Shown here: positions 13,815-28,500 of the stretch, in pieces | Numbering within the stretch: position 1 is the stretch's first letter | How the letters are laid out: each line of letters begins with the position of its first letter | Assembly (NCBI RefSeq): GCF_001625215.2 | Contig: NC_030384.2 | Location: 37,854,390-37,918,389 of the forward strand | From: Daucus carota subsp. sativus | Taxonomy: Eukaryota > Streptophyta > Magnoliopsida > Apiales > Apiaceae | Length of the DNA stretch: 64,000 nt | Direction: 5' to 3' | Program-made: the position numbers and the translations under genes | Notes under the pieces: model-generated | What the model was told of the DNA's origin: nothing | Databases searched by the model: none | Seen by the model: the letters and a program-made list of their open reading frames with translations, nothing else

Positions 13815-15178
13815 TGAGGGTGTATAGTTGTAAGTAATGTACTATGAAGTTTTTGCCAGAGCTGTTGATAAAACCTCCCGAGATATAGTGTACAAGATGA
13901 TAATAAGATTCGGATTGTTATTAAGTATTATATAATAAATATCCGCCTTTAGTATATATGCATTTGTTACAAGCTGATTGACAGAGAGAGTAGGGATACT
14001 TTCTTATGGCAGCCTGGCAGGGATGTACAGTGCACTAGCATTTAAAATGAAGAATTACACTAAATGTGAATATACAGTATATCTAATTTGATGAACATTA
14101 CAAATATACAATATTAAAACATAATAAGTATATCTCTTTCTTTTGTTTTGCAAAGTAAAAATCTCTTGAAGGAACAAAGATCTAAACTCAGAGAACCCTG
14201 TCCCCGGCATTTAATATGCTGTACTGCTTTTACATCATCCAACACATTATGTTGCTATGGTTGACGAATCACTGAGTGGTGTTTGACAAATCTCATTCTG
14301 AGTGGTGCTGGCATGGGTGTCATAAATTTGAAGGAAAAGACCTCAAATATCACTGTCGGAGAAGATAACCTCAACCTATCACTTTTCAATCCAAAACATC
14401 TGAAACACTAGATCGTGTATCGTTTATTTTTTTTTCTTTTTTAACGGTACACTATTCTAGCGTTTTGAGACTCTAAACACTATTTCATATAGCGTTTTGT
14501 TCAAAACGCCAGATCATGTTACATTTTGTTTTAATTTTCTGGTCTAAATATAAAATCATCTAGCATTTTCATTCAAAATTGGAAACACTAGATTATCTGA
14601 TATTAATAAATGGCATTTTGAGTCATTTTTCCTAACTCCGTTACTTTGAACATGTTATACGCCTTTTTTTTTTCTAGAAATGGAGTTGTTTGGGTATCAC
14701 TTTACTCTGGTTAAAATAAAAAAATGAAAAAGAAAAATTCAACATGAAACGTAGGGAAACAAATTTTCAAAACAAAATATAAAAATCCTTAGCTTCTTTG
14801 ATGCTGTTATATTTTGTTCTCAGCCTTATATTTTTATAGTTTCACCATGCTGTGAAGCAACTGGTAAAATAATATATGCTCACGAAACTTCTGAAGAGAT
14901 AGATCTATTACATCAACTATTAGAAAAAAGGTGAGAATTCTGACATGAAATAAGAATGACATCTAAAATTACAATTGAACATCTCAGCAGCTAAAGTATT
15001 ATGTACTCCAATTATTTCTGTAATACCTTCATTTTAGCATAACATATCAAGCTCTACTCATAAGGTTTCTGAAGCTTTTTGTTCGTTCTAAATCTTACAT
15101 AATAGAAACTGTACATGGGGGATCCTGGATCCCAACATAATTTGTTACAACAATGGCGTTATATCTATGACCTCACGG
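13815..15178. other. Convergent intergenic region (protease 3' end to kinesin 3' end)
   Basis: It holds the 3' UTRs of two convergent genes. A stretch at 14400-14600 repeats words such as AACACTAGAT and TAGCGTTTTG in both orientations and is probably old repeat debris. No gene or intact element was identified. Confidence 0.45.
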
Positions 15179-18100
15179 TTAGCTAGTGACTGCAACTCTT
15201 TGTTGCACAAAACCAATACTCGCATCACCAGAACTAGGAGCTCGGCTCTTAAATAGTCGATCAAGTTGCTCTTCTTTGCATAACTGTACATAAAAATGAT
15301 TTGCCAAAGTACCTGTCAATTATTTACCGGAGGAATTAGATTATAATCTTTTTGCAAATGATGTGCAACTGGTTCCAAAACAACAGATATTATCAGGGAA
15401 ATGATGAATTTATAAGCAAAATTCTCACGCTTAAACCTAATTTACTGTTATAATGAGACACATTTTAAATTGCTACACTGACAAGGCAGCATAAGAGATG
15501 AGAGAATGGGAACGGAAGTGCAGAAATGTAATGTTTATAGGTAGGCGACATCGAATATGAGAAAAAATACCATCAAGGACTGGTCAGATGTATTTAGTAC
15601 AAAATAATACAGTAGATTTCACTAGGAAAAATTAATACTGGTCTAAATGAAATGTTCATGAAAATTATGAACTGAAAGAGCACAATTGAAGACTCACCTA
15701 AAATTCTTCAGAAACTTCACGCCAGAATGCTATACAAAATTATTTGAACACTGCACAGTTTGAACACCCAATATCAGTAAAAACCCATCATCAAGCACAC
15801 CTACCAACAAGACCGATAACCTTCCCAGTCCACGGAAAAGGCAAGTGTGTCCACCGAATAACAATAAATAACAACTCAGACCTCAAAAAACTAAAAATTG
15901 CAATACTTTAAATGAAGAAGATGTTATGGGCATTTGCTTAAACACATAATCTTAGTTTAGAAGAATAACTTCCAAGATACAAATGCTACTTCAACTGCCC
16001 TTACACTACTTAAAAAACACTTCCAATTATTACTCTACAACTATAGATGCCCAGAGCACAATGTTTTGGAAAAGAAACTTTTATATTAATAGAATCTGAG
16101 TTACCATTCCATTATCACTTAAGATTATTACTCTTAACAGTCAACATATCATGTTATACATAATTACCAGAGTAACACACCCCATTATGTGCTACAAATA
16201 AAATATTACTAATTGAAATCTTAAGCTGAACCAGTAGTGTTTGTCAGACAGTTGCTATTCAGAAAGTTATGGTTGAAAAACATTAAACACCTATTGGATT
16301 TAAGGACAGATAATCGTGATTCTAAAGTCTAAACAGTTTGCAGAAACTAGTCTGGTTGGTCACACAAACAGGTGTGTGCCCAGATACTCTGGTGCTGGTT
16401 ACAATATAAAACACAGCTCAAAAGTGTACTTAATTCTTCCTATATAATTTCAATGATTGACACTGTAACACAAGTCTAGCCAATTATACGGACTAACAAA
16501 CAGTAGTTCCTTTTATGCAACAGTTCATTTAACTAAGAGCTGGTCAGATTTCGAAAAGGATCAGAGCTTCTGGACCTCATGTGATGACCAGGTGCAATTA
16601 TCAGGGAAATGGTGTAATGCTGAAAAGTCTTCAAGCTCTATAGATTTTAAAAGTCTTGTAAAGTGGGATGATGTACCTGGTGTGGCCATCTCCTCAAATA
16701 TAAAAAGTACTAACATAGAAATTACACCAAAGCCACCAATTATTGCTTACAGCGAAGAGAGTCTACCTATGCCATCCTATGAGCAAGAATAGCCAAAACC
16801 GACAAATAGTTACTTTAAAGCGTTGTTATCCAACTAAGGATTACTAAGTGATGACAACAGACAATATATACAGTGGTTAACCAACATAAAAGTTGCAACA
16901 GGAACAAGATCCAATTAGATACAGCTCTAGATAACAGAGAGGAATGCACTCAATAAACTAACAAGCAATCAAGAAAGCAAATAACAGAAATTGTCTGGAA
17001 AGTGGAAACACACATACACAACATATGCGTTTATGCTGACAATAGAAAAAAAAACATTGATGCAAAGCACACACAAACAGACCAGCCATGAACAGAATTA
17101 CAATTTACATGTAACCTTTGCATGACAGATTTTTGTTATGGCCTCAACATGAAGGTTTTGGAGCTCTTCTAGAGTAGCCATGTCCAGGCCCAGAACATCC
17201 TCACCCTGCAGACAGAACAGTGAATATCACTTTCGAAAGTGCAATGTTTTTGTAGAAGTGTCCTATTGAGTACTGAGTACATAGCCGAGGCGTTTTAATA
17301 TACAACAGATATATCATGCATGCTAAAACAATTCCCTAATTGAAACAATGCTCTAATTGATCAGTGAAAGTTAATGTCATCAAGCAATAAAGGGAATTTC
17401 ATATACCTATTGGTCAACTACCGATATACCTTAGGCCTTTTAGTCTTGAGGACTATGACCAATTTAAAAAGGACAACAAGCTTTGGGCTCCTCCAAAGCC
17501 CACATTGGCACATTATATGTACAATTTGTACATTATTATATTGATGTAAGAAGTTATTCTATCATTTGATACATGGTATTTGAGTTTGGTTACTCATGGC
17601 CCATGGGGCATAAAATATGTTGCTTCTGCTACTGGATGAAATTTGGAGGCAACAGACATTTTTTCTTCTTTAAGACCCTAGATTTTACTGATTTGTTTAC
17701 CCCCTAGTTCCTTCTAAATTCAAGTTAAGCTCATACTTTTTTTTCTTTCATTCCAGCTTCTGACCAGATGATTTTTCAAGTGCACCTAACTTCCTAGCAC
17801 AAGTTAAATATAGAGAGTATCAATCTTTTAAAGGCAAAACATCTGGGAAAAAACAAATAAAACTTTTGAATTATAAGGACTAAGAGTCCCCCATGAAAAA
17901 GGATGGCAAGAGTGCTAAAAGATTGCAATCATAGATGAGCCCTCGGTTATTCATGCACATAATATCCTTGTAATGTTGATGTGTTAACTTATGCAATCAG
18001 GACCAGGATATACACATTTAAAGGGGACTATATATTTTTCATATTCATGTATGACTATATTATTGGATATTAGGTCGAAATTTGTGCACTATTCATGACT

Positions 18101-18181
18101 TTGCCCATATAAAGCAAAAAGCTAATATTTGAAAATTTGGGACGTCAAAGTTTAAAAATGCCTTTGAAAAGATTTAAACGG

Positions 18182-18214
<33 letters not shown>

Positions 18215-21200
18215 TATATAGTATTACTGATCTGGTTTGCTGATACAATGCACTGTTGATAAGATACTATGATAAGATAACTTAAACGGAAACCGAGAGT
18301 CTGAAAGTATACATTAAAAAGGTTGAAGTTTCAAAAAAGAAAATAACAAACGTAAAAGACTGTAAAGAAAGAGAAGAGACAATTGTGCCCTCGCATACCT
18401 TTAGTCTTGAGATTAAACCCTCCAATTCCTTACATCTTCGCCTTTCTCTAATGTACTTCTCTTGTAATTCTTCAGATGTTCTTATCTCCTCCATGTCTAC
18501 ATCGGTCCCACTCCCATTCAGTAATTTCATCGGGTGACCATTAGAAATATATACATTTCCGTCTCTTGTTTGCAATTTTTTTGATGCATAAACCCCTTCA
18601 GATAAAATTTCCCCAGAATGATTTCCTGACTTGCGTAAATTTGCAACAAGAACCCACATATTTGCAAGCTCATTTTCAAGATGTTCTTCATGTTGTTTTG
18701 CTTCATCAAGCCTTCTGCGCATCTCAGCTTCTTTCTCATCTCTCTCAGACAAAGCAGAAACTAGGGAAGCTTCTCTTTGGTACATTGCATTAAGCTCTTG
18801 CCCCAGTTCCTCCACCAGTATTCCTTCTTCATGTTTTTTCAGTCGTTCATCTGGTCGCCTGCCAATGCTTCCATTTCTCTTCACATCATATATGGAAGCA
18901 CCCTGATCAGAATTAGACTTACTGTTAAACTCTTTTGCAGCAGTAAGGTCAGCAGTCAATTTGGCATTTTGGTAAGAGAGCTTCGTCACTTCTTCAGCCA
19001 AGTTTCGGAGCTCAACTGCTGCAGCCGCCGCAAGTTCTTTTGCATATGTACCTTCTTCGGCAAGTTTTTGGCTGTGAATCACTAGCCCATCCTTTTCTTC
19101 TAGCATTTTAATCTGCTCTTGCTTCAGTGCCTCGATCTCAGCAGCCTACATGGATTATAGAATGACTTTGGAATATGTACGAACTATGCATCTTGAAATT
19201 ATATATATGCACACATGCTTCAAGTGTATGTGATTTACGTGTATCAACAACAAACAAAGCATGCAAACGAAAAGCACGCAATACTTTGCAAACATAAAAA
19301 ATCAAGAGAAGTAACCTGTTCATGGTGAGAATTCATCAAGGCATCACTTCTCGACTCTCTGGAGTCCCTAGAAAAAGCCCTATTCAAGCTCATAACACTT
19401 GTAGGCGTACTCTGATCCACATACATTTCATCATATGCATGAACACCATTTTTAGTTCCACTTTGTAAGTCCAGGGACAATTCATAACCAGTGGTAGATG
19501 TTTTAATGTTATTGTCTATATTTTGTAGTGAATCCTTTGAATTTTTAGTAGACAATGCAGAATCAAGCTGACGTCTTAGCAAAAGAATGGTTTCTTGCAT
19601 CTCAGCATTCTCTGATACCTTTTAGCGGCAACAACTCATTAGAAATATGGCAAAGGTTTGGAAGAAGAGAACACATGGTAAGAAGAGTACCTTTAGTTGC
19701 AATTGCTCCTGAAGTATCCTGTTGTCTGCTGCTTTAATCTGGATAGGTCGCAATACAATAGGATCAATACAGTGCTAGTTTTTCTATTTGATACTAGAGT
19801 ATCATCGCAACAGTGGTCAGGACATTAATATTTGAATGTACCTCAAGATCAAATGTTTTCTCATTGAGTTGTGAAGCGAGCTTGGATAGAGCCTGGGATC
19901 AAATATATATGCATTACAAAATTCACAGGTAAGACAGAAACCATACAAAGTTGAAGACTATACCAAGTTACTAAGAGAGTAATCAGTATATATAGAATTG
20001 TACGAACAGCATGATGTCACTCCCACACCCTTGTTGGAGCGATGGAATCACACCTCTTATATGCTTAATTTGTATAGAAGAGATTTTGCCAAAGACAAAA
20101 CAGTAAATTACTGAAAAGTGATAATTATAGGACATCAACAAGCATGCAGGGAATTCATTAACTAGAGGGAGTTTATTAGAGGCAGCAAATTGAGTGCAAT
20201 TCATGATACCATTTAGTATCAGAATGGATTTCTTAGTCCTTGTATAATCCGTGTACTAGCTTTACTATATAAATGTCAATTTATATTGCTTAGCAAATAA
20301 AATGAAATTACCTGAGACATTTCATTGATATTTGAAGTACAAGGAGCAATCTCTACAGATCCAATCATGCGTTGCTCCAGTGTACGTATTTGAAGTTTCT
20401 TTTCTCTAATTTCATCCTTCAATCGTCGCATGTCTTCCTATATTTACAAATACGACTATCAAGCTGCACTCTCAGGTATTTTTTAAGTATATATCATGCT
20501 CTCCAGAAAGCAATATTTAGCATTATTTTAGTGTTGAAACTATTAGAAAACCGACCTGGTTTTGTAAGTCATCAGGATTTCTTGCTGCTTCTTCTGAAAG
20601 TCTTTTCAGTGAACTAGTACATAGTGCTACCTCTCCAGCTAACATTTTAACTTGCTCACGAAGAAGATCCATTTGATCAGTAATAGTTGTTCCTGTCTGC
20701 ACAAGGCCACTCAGCATTCTAGCAAAACATAACTCAGAGTGCACCAATCCAAAAAGAATCCTATACAATCCTACTTAATTGGAATTAAATAACAAATACT
20801 GATATGAGATGGAACATGGAGGGGACAATATTCTGATGATACACAGCATACTGAAATTTGAGACATCTGAATGACAAAATACAAAAATCTTGTCACCACG
20901 ATATTGGCTTTTTGAAATTTTATGACTCAATTAAGAAATATGGCATAATGATAAGAGTTACTAATACATATATCCCTAATGATGATCATAAACTGGAAAT
21001 CCACTTTCATACTTTCACCTCACAATTTAATGATGATAAGAGGGTAATAAATCAGATGGCAGCACATAACTGCAGAACAGCCTTTAGAACTGAAAAAATA
21101 TACTTGGTACATGCAAAGAACTGAATCATTGCAACTTGTGGACATAGAATATACATGTCAAAAGCACCCAATCAAATGACTCAGGGATAAAATAGTTGAC

Positions 21201-24200
21201 AAAATTTTACTTCATCTACAAGCAAAAAAAAGTAACACCTTCTCTTTATTATTATTGTACTATCTTTATTTTACATTACATCATGTGTCTGGACATTTAT
21301 TCAAGTTAAAACAAACCACACAAACCCAGTGCACCCACTCGTAGATATTTTTTTCAAGTTAATAGTATTTATTTTTATCTAATTCTATCAGTTATTAAAT
21401 GGCTTTGAAGATATTAAAAACATATGCTCTTACTGGAGGTAGATGCCGAGTTCCAGCAGTTGCACTGAACAGGTCGCCTGCCAGGGTTCTTGCTGGAAAA
21501 GAATCAGTAACTGAAGAATCTTCACGCCTTCTGCTAATTGATTTTCTTTGTCCTTCCCTCGTATCACTGAACGTCACTCTATTTTGGGATGATCTTGCTG
21601 AGGACGCAGGTGAACCACTTGCCGAGCTCTCACAATCCGTACTAGGAGATGACCTAACCATATTATCTGGTTTCTGCACAACAAAGAAAATTTCATATTA
21701 AAAAAGGCCTCCAAAAAATATACTCCCTCTGTCCCAGCAGGTTCTTTACGTTACTTTTTGGCACGAATTTTGAGACTCTTATAAAGTATAGTTCCATAAT
21801 ATTTTTTTTAAATTTTTTTTCCCTGAATAAAAGTTTGACGTTTAAACTTTTATTCAAAAGAATTAAAAAAAGGTTATGGAACTATACTTGCGTGCAAACA
21901 GTGTACATAAACAAACACATGGGACGGAGGGAGTATAGTACAAGGTACAACCTACGGTGAAATTAGGTAAATGCTCTAATTTAACTTGCATAAGGAAAAC
22001 TATCACACTCAACGAAATCAAATGAGTAAGACAGATCTTTTTTTCTAAAATAATACAGGTCTGCACTACATTTTTGCAGTCATTTAATTATTAGTAGCTT
22101 ACTAGTACTAGATATGTTCCAGAGATAGTTGAAGGGTTACATAATTCAGGTTATACATTGGTAAATATGGTGTGCTGTTCCCTTTAGGGATGAAATTATG
22201 AATCATTTATGAACCACAATACACCTGAAATAAACATTCCAGGAATATTCAGTTAGTGGGCGATTAATCACTTATAGGAAATCGGAATTTTGAACAAATC
22301 TAGAAACGTTAAAAGGGGCAGCCACTGGCATGACCATTCTTAAATTTCCAAATACATATAGTCAATTAAGATTTTAAACAGTAAATAGATGACACCTTGT
22401 TGAGACTAGGAGATGCCTTTCTTTTGTTTACATTTTTATTCCGAATCCAATCTCAAGTGTGTTACGGAAAGTAATTGTTTATGGCGTATAATTTTCCTGT
22501 TTTAGTCAAGTTAGCTTCAGATGCTCCTTTGCGTAATAGCTTGACCGTAAACCACAAGTTTAGTGCACTATGGCACATTTAAATACCTTGGGAACCGTCT
22601 ATGTCACTCGGACTCTTTATTTCACCTTGAGTACCCGTGTCGGACACTCAACCCTTAGACTTAGACACTTATTTAAGGCCAAAAACATGTACATTTTTCA
22701 AAATGTTACCAAGTGTATACTTGGACACTTCTAGCGGAGTCCGAGTAACAAAGCATAATAGATTATCAAATAGGAAATATCAACCAAGGTACAGTCAACT
22801 CTTAGAACAATACAAAGTGTCATCTGCAACATCACAAATTATATTTATGTGCCAGGTCTAGACCTAGCTTTCGTAGTATTTACAAATGCCACTAACGAGT
22901 CACGGAATAACCAATTGCCTAGGAAGCTTGATTTAATAATAAAGAGTAATAACCGAACAGGTGATGGCAAAAAAGTGTACTGACGATCAATTCTTTTTAG
23001 GAACTAAAGAAGATAATTCTGAAAGTGTTGTGTTTCTTTAACCAGTTCTATAATGATAAAGGAGTTATACCAGCTCTTCATTCCCCGTTCAGACAATCTA
23101 GAACATCTATAGTAGCTTCAATCGCAGGCCAGATACCAAGGAAATAAAATCATTTTGCAGAAAGTTACTTACTTTGAGTTTAAACCAGCCAAGCATTCCT
23201 TTCCTCGTGCTCTTTCTGTAATCTTTCATCAGTTCATCAAGATCGGTAACCTCGCTCCTTCCATATGCTGAAGTTTCTGAATTAATGCTTCCAGCATCAT
23301 CGTCAAGCATCAGTTCACGTTTTCTGTCTGGCAAATAGGCTAACTGCATAAACAATTTTATAGAATGCATATCAACTCAATAAGGCATGTCCCGCATTTT
23401 CCCTTTAATAATAAAAATTTCAATATCGTAAAGGTAAAAGTTCAGTAATAGAAAATCTTGCAATAAATTTTATGCATGTACAGGCATAATCTAGAATTAT
23501 TCAGAATTTGTTTCTTCCTGCTGATGATCTAAATGTCAGGTACCTCATCTTCACCAAAAGAATGTCGCCGTCTGTGGCCCAACTTTCCAGGAACACTGGA
23601 TGGCAGTGTACTTTTTGTGGATACCAGGATTAATTTAGTCAGTCTTTGAATCCTTCCCATTAAAGCTGCTTTGGCTTCTTCTTCTTCTTCCAGTCTGGAC
23701 TGAAGCTTAACCTGCCCAGCCTCTAACTACAATACAGACGGATTTGACATTTAAAAGGACCGTACAGTGGAATAGAAAGCTGGTGTAAATTGTACTTGAA
23801 ACTGAAAGAATATGTATTTAATATATATAAATTTCAAAGTCTGCACATATTTTTAACTTGCAAAAAAAATATTGAAATATGTGTGTGTGGGGTGGAGAAC
23901 TAGGTTTTAAGAAGTAATGAGAAGTTCTCAGTAAGTAAGAACTTACTTGCATACATTATCAAAGAAACGGCAAATACTTTGAAGAAACATACCTGAAGCT
24001 TTAAGTTAACCAAATCTTCTTGGTTAGGTGCCACTACTAATGGATTCTCCATCATGCCAAGCTTTAATTGCTGCAGCTCTTGTTTTAAGATTGAAATTTC
24101 CTTCTGGTATTTTTTAATGAGAGATTTCTCATCCATAATCTAAATATGAGACCAAAAGTGTAGCTGTGTCAGGACTAATACATGTAGGCTAATGCTATAT

Positions 24201-25500
24201 GTGGCAACATTCTACAATTTACAGATATGCCTATCTCACCTTATTCTGGGAAGCTTTAAGTTCTACATGCTTGCTACGATGTGCAAACTTCAGTGTATTG
24301 TGTGTTTCTTCAGTGTTGGTAGAGGCAGGGGTGACTGTGCAAATAAGCTGCAGAAGATTCAGAAAACACACAATTAACAGTCAGAAATATTAAATGTAAA
24401 GTAAAAGAAGAATCATAACGCGAACTAGGTTACTCACAGAAACTCGTCCATGGCCACTAAGAGATGACTGCAGCAAACGTGTGAGTTTTGAATCTCGATA
24501 TGGGATATGAGTAGCCTTCCCATCAGTTAACTTAGATATCACCTGCAAACGGATTTCAATAAAATATGAAAAAAGGGTTTCGTGAACTACAATAGACCAA
24601 GTAAAATAATTGATTTGAGAAACTATTGGACATGACTGCTTAATACCGCCTCCATTCCATTCATTTTTGTCACATGTCCTATTCTATTTGTCCCAAAACT
24701 ATTGTCCACATTCAGTTAATATGGTAATTAGGTGTTTATTAAGTAAGCTTATAAGATGGGTCTGGGTCCCTGACATTGCATACCATCAGCGGAGAAAAAC
24801 AGCTAAAGTATGCAATAGTTACCAAACGATTGTATTGTCCAGCGCTTTTTTTCCCGCTGGATGTAAGCAATTAACATTCGTATGTTCTGGACCAGCAGCC
24901 TTATAAGATAAACAATACAATCGTTTGGTAACTATCAGCTTGTTTAATATGATTGAATAAAAGGTAAAAATCTGATTTGTGGACAAAATAAGTGGGATGG
25001 AGGGAAAATTAATAAACCGGTGTCAAACAAATAGAAAGATATGTCATGATCTGTTTGGATATTAGTCCAGCAGAATGACTAAAGTGTTATCATAATACAA
25101 GAGAAGATGACCAATATCTTACGGTGCCAAGAGTTAGCAAGCTTTTATTTATGTATGATCCTTCTTTTCTCCTTAGTCCAGTTGTCTCTGTTTTAGAACT
25201 TTCAGATCCTGCCAGGTCGATCAAATGCTACAAAGAAAATTTTAAGTATGAATGGAACACCGCAATCACTAAACTGAACTGGAGGAAGAGTAAAAAGTTG
25301 CACTTGGTTAAACAATTAGGAATGTTGATACAAAAGATCAATCAATCGAATGAAAGTTTCTTCATTAGTATCACCAACATTTTCATATGGTAAACTTACC
25401 AGCTGTGATAGGGTCACTTCCTCCCCCTGATCTTCCCCACATGGACTGCTTTCAATAGTCTGCAAAACAAAAGGAAACACCCCACGGTTTATAGCTATTT

Positions 25501-25551
<51 letters not shown>

Positions 25552-28500
25552 AAAAGGTTGAATGTATTCTAAATATTTCCTCAAAAGACCCTATTCATTT
25601 CTTTTTATATTGTTTACACTTTTCCTTATTTTACATAATACTTTTAGTATATATTTGTATAGATTACAGATAGGGGTGTTTCCTTATGTACTTATGTGTG
25701 TGCGCGCAATGCGCACGTGCATTTGGGTGACTGTATATATCATGGCTATTACGGTGAACTTATGTACTTGTGTGTGCGCGCGCAATGCGCGCGTGCATTT
25801 GGGTGACTGTATATATCATGGCTATTATGGTGAACTCTCTCTTTGTTTCTCCCTATCCTGTGGCAAGGCAGAACTTCGCTACCCTCTCTCCTGTGCAGTG
25901 AGTTTGTGCCGGTTTTGACCCGGATAAAACCCAGTTGAAGGTCCAACTGTGACTAGTGGAATACCTAGCCATTTGGTCACTTGATCATCTGCCAAAAGTT
26001 GATCAAATTTTCTCAACTCATCAGCGATCGAGTTTATCACAACTTGCAGACTCGTTGGGTGCTGTGACAACCATGGTATATACATACATGTACATAAAAA
26101 TCAATATAATACGGAAAGAGTTATGTCTTATACTTCAAACACTGGCTTTGATTGCAGACCCTCAAGAAAAAATGAGAGCACCCCAAGATCGTTGAACTTG
26201 GATAATATAAATCAAATTTTCGATAGCACACTGAATGAAGTATGATCAAACCTCATCTATAGATACTAAACTATAATAATAGAAAATAGGTATATTTTGT
26301 AGTCTGGTGTGGTGCTTTTGGTTACCCCTTCTAAACACATCCATCAATATTTTCAATTCAGTTAATGTAAAAGCGATAAATATAATACTAAAAGAAATTC
26401 TTACAAATGTCTAAGGTTCGATTCCCACCAACAACATATTATATTTAAACTTTTAGAATATTAATTTTACAGATATATAAACATAAAATCCTGAAAATTA
26501 CATTATATTTTATTTTAAAATTATTATAATAATATAAAAATATACTCCCCGTTCCGTCCATTTGTTTACAGCTTTTTTTCATTGTTCGACATGTATTTTA
26601 AAGTGTATATAAAATATAATTTCATAACTTATTTTTAGTATTTTCTTTTTTGTATAAAAGTTTATACATTAAATTTTTATGCAGAAGAAAAAAGTATAAA
26701 TAATTTATAAAACTATGTTTTATAAGAACCTTAAAATGCGTGTCAAACGGTTCTCCTCCAATGTAAACAATTGGAGGGGACTGAGGTACAAGCTGTAAGC
26801 TAGTAAATGTAATAATCACACAATATTATATGTCAGACAATCATATATAATCATAATGGGTCATGTTCCTCTTCGAACCATTAGCCTAAGAACTCTTAGA
26901 ACCTTGTAGTGTTCAAAAAGGGTTCTGCAGTAGAACTACACATGCAAAAAGTGTCGTGTTTATGTATTATATTTTAAAATTAGTTTTGAACACACACAAC
27001 GATGTACTCCCTCCGTCCCAAAAAGAGTGAGCTGGTTTGACTTTCACGGAGATTAAGAAAAAGGTAGTAAAAGAAACTAAATTTAGTTGAAAAGTGAGTA
27101 AAGTGGTGGGACCCATCAATATTTAATAATAGATTTGAGATAGTGGATGAAAGTAGTGGGTGTAATAGTGTTTATATTATTATAGAATGGAGATAGTGGA
27201 AGAAAGTAGTGGGTGTAATAGTGAAAAGTAGTGTCCAAAAATAGTAAGTATAATAGGTTCATTCTTTTTGGGACGTCCCAAAAAGGAATAAGGGTCAATT
27301 AAAATGGGACTGAGGGAGTAAAAAACATGTGTATAGATTTAGATCCTGAATATCTATTCAAAATTTAGGGTTCTGCTGCGAAACCTTAGTGGTTCCATGG
27401 TTATTTTAAGGAATGGTTCTCTCTTGAGAGCGACCCATAATTATTAAAGCATCGTTCTATAAAATTCAGAACATATTTATTTAAGTATCAACTAAATGTA
27501 TCATGTGTGATATACACATATTATATATTATATATAATATAATATATATATATATAATATGTGTGTATATATATATATATATAATATGTGTATATATATG
27601 TTACTATATATGTGCAAGAAGGAGAATTCAATGAACAAAAACCGTACATGGTGTCCACAAAATAAGAAACCCAATGATGATTAATGTGGTGGTAGTTGCT
27701 ATAAGATACCCCCACTCACATTTAGAGAGGCAACATGGCGAATGAAAAAAGAACTCCACTTGAGGACCAATGACATTGAATGCTCACCATGAAACATTCA
27801 ACAGTCATATGATTTTAAGTCATATGTATTATGCAATATTTGTTGGGTCCTAACCCGAGGTTCTTAAAAGATGATATTATCGTAAGATTAAAATAACTGA
27901 TTTAGAAAATTCTTTCATATATCAACGCAACATAAAAGTTTTGATGTCAAGAGCAATCAATAAAAACAAAATACACCCAAAGATAAATCATTACCAAGGT
28001 GAATATTGTGTGGCTCCGACTGCTTAGCAGGTTGAAATTATTAGATCCCACATGCCTGTGTGCTGCACCAACGTCAGACTAATTTGTTACAAATGAAAGG
28101 ACACAAAACATTCAGTGCTTGCAGCACGAGTTAAGTTAATAAACAAGAGTAAAATTAAACCTAAGACAAAATAAAATAAAATACGTCGGATTTACTTTAT
28201 TACTTGTTTTAATTATAATAAGTTGTTTCTCTAAAGAACCAAGAGTAATTATATCTACCTTCACCGGATGCGATTAGTGACAGAGCATGAGCAGGAGATA
28301 AAACAACTTCCTCTTTGATTCCTTCGACATATGTTCCCTGCAACAATTCAGACGAAACACCTGCTTATATGCCTGTACAAAATCCAAGTCATAGAGTCCT
28401 CGATAAAATCCACATACCTAAACCTACCTTGTGTGTGTGCGAGAGAGAGTAGAGAGAAGCAACATATAAAAATTTAATACGATAATAAGTCACCAAAATA

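Noticed and set aside
26408..26432. Second B-box-like word GGTTCGATTCCCACC
   Set aside because: Isolated; no tRNA or SINE structure around it.
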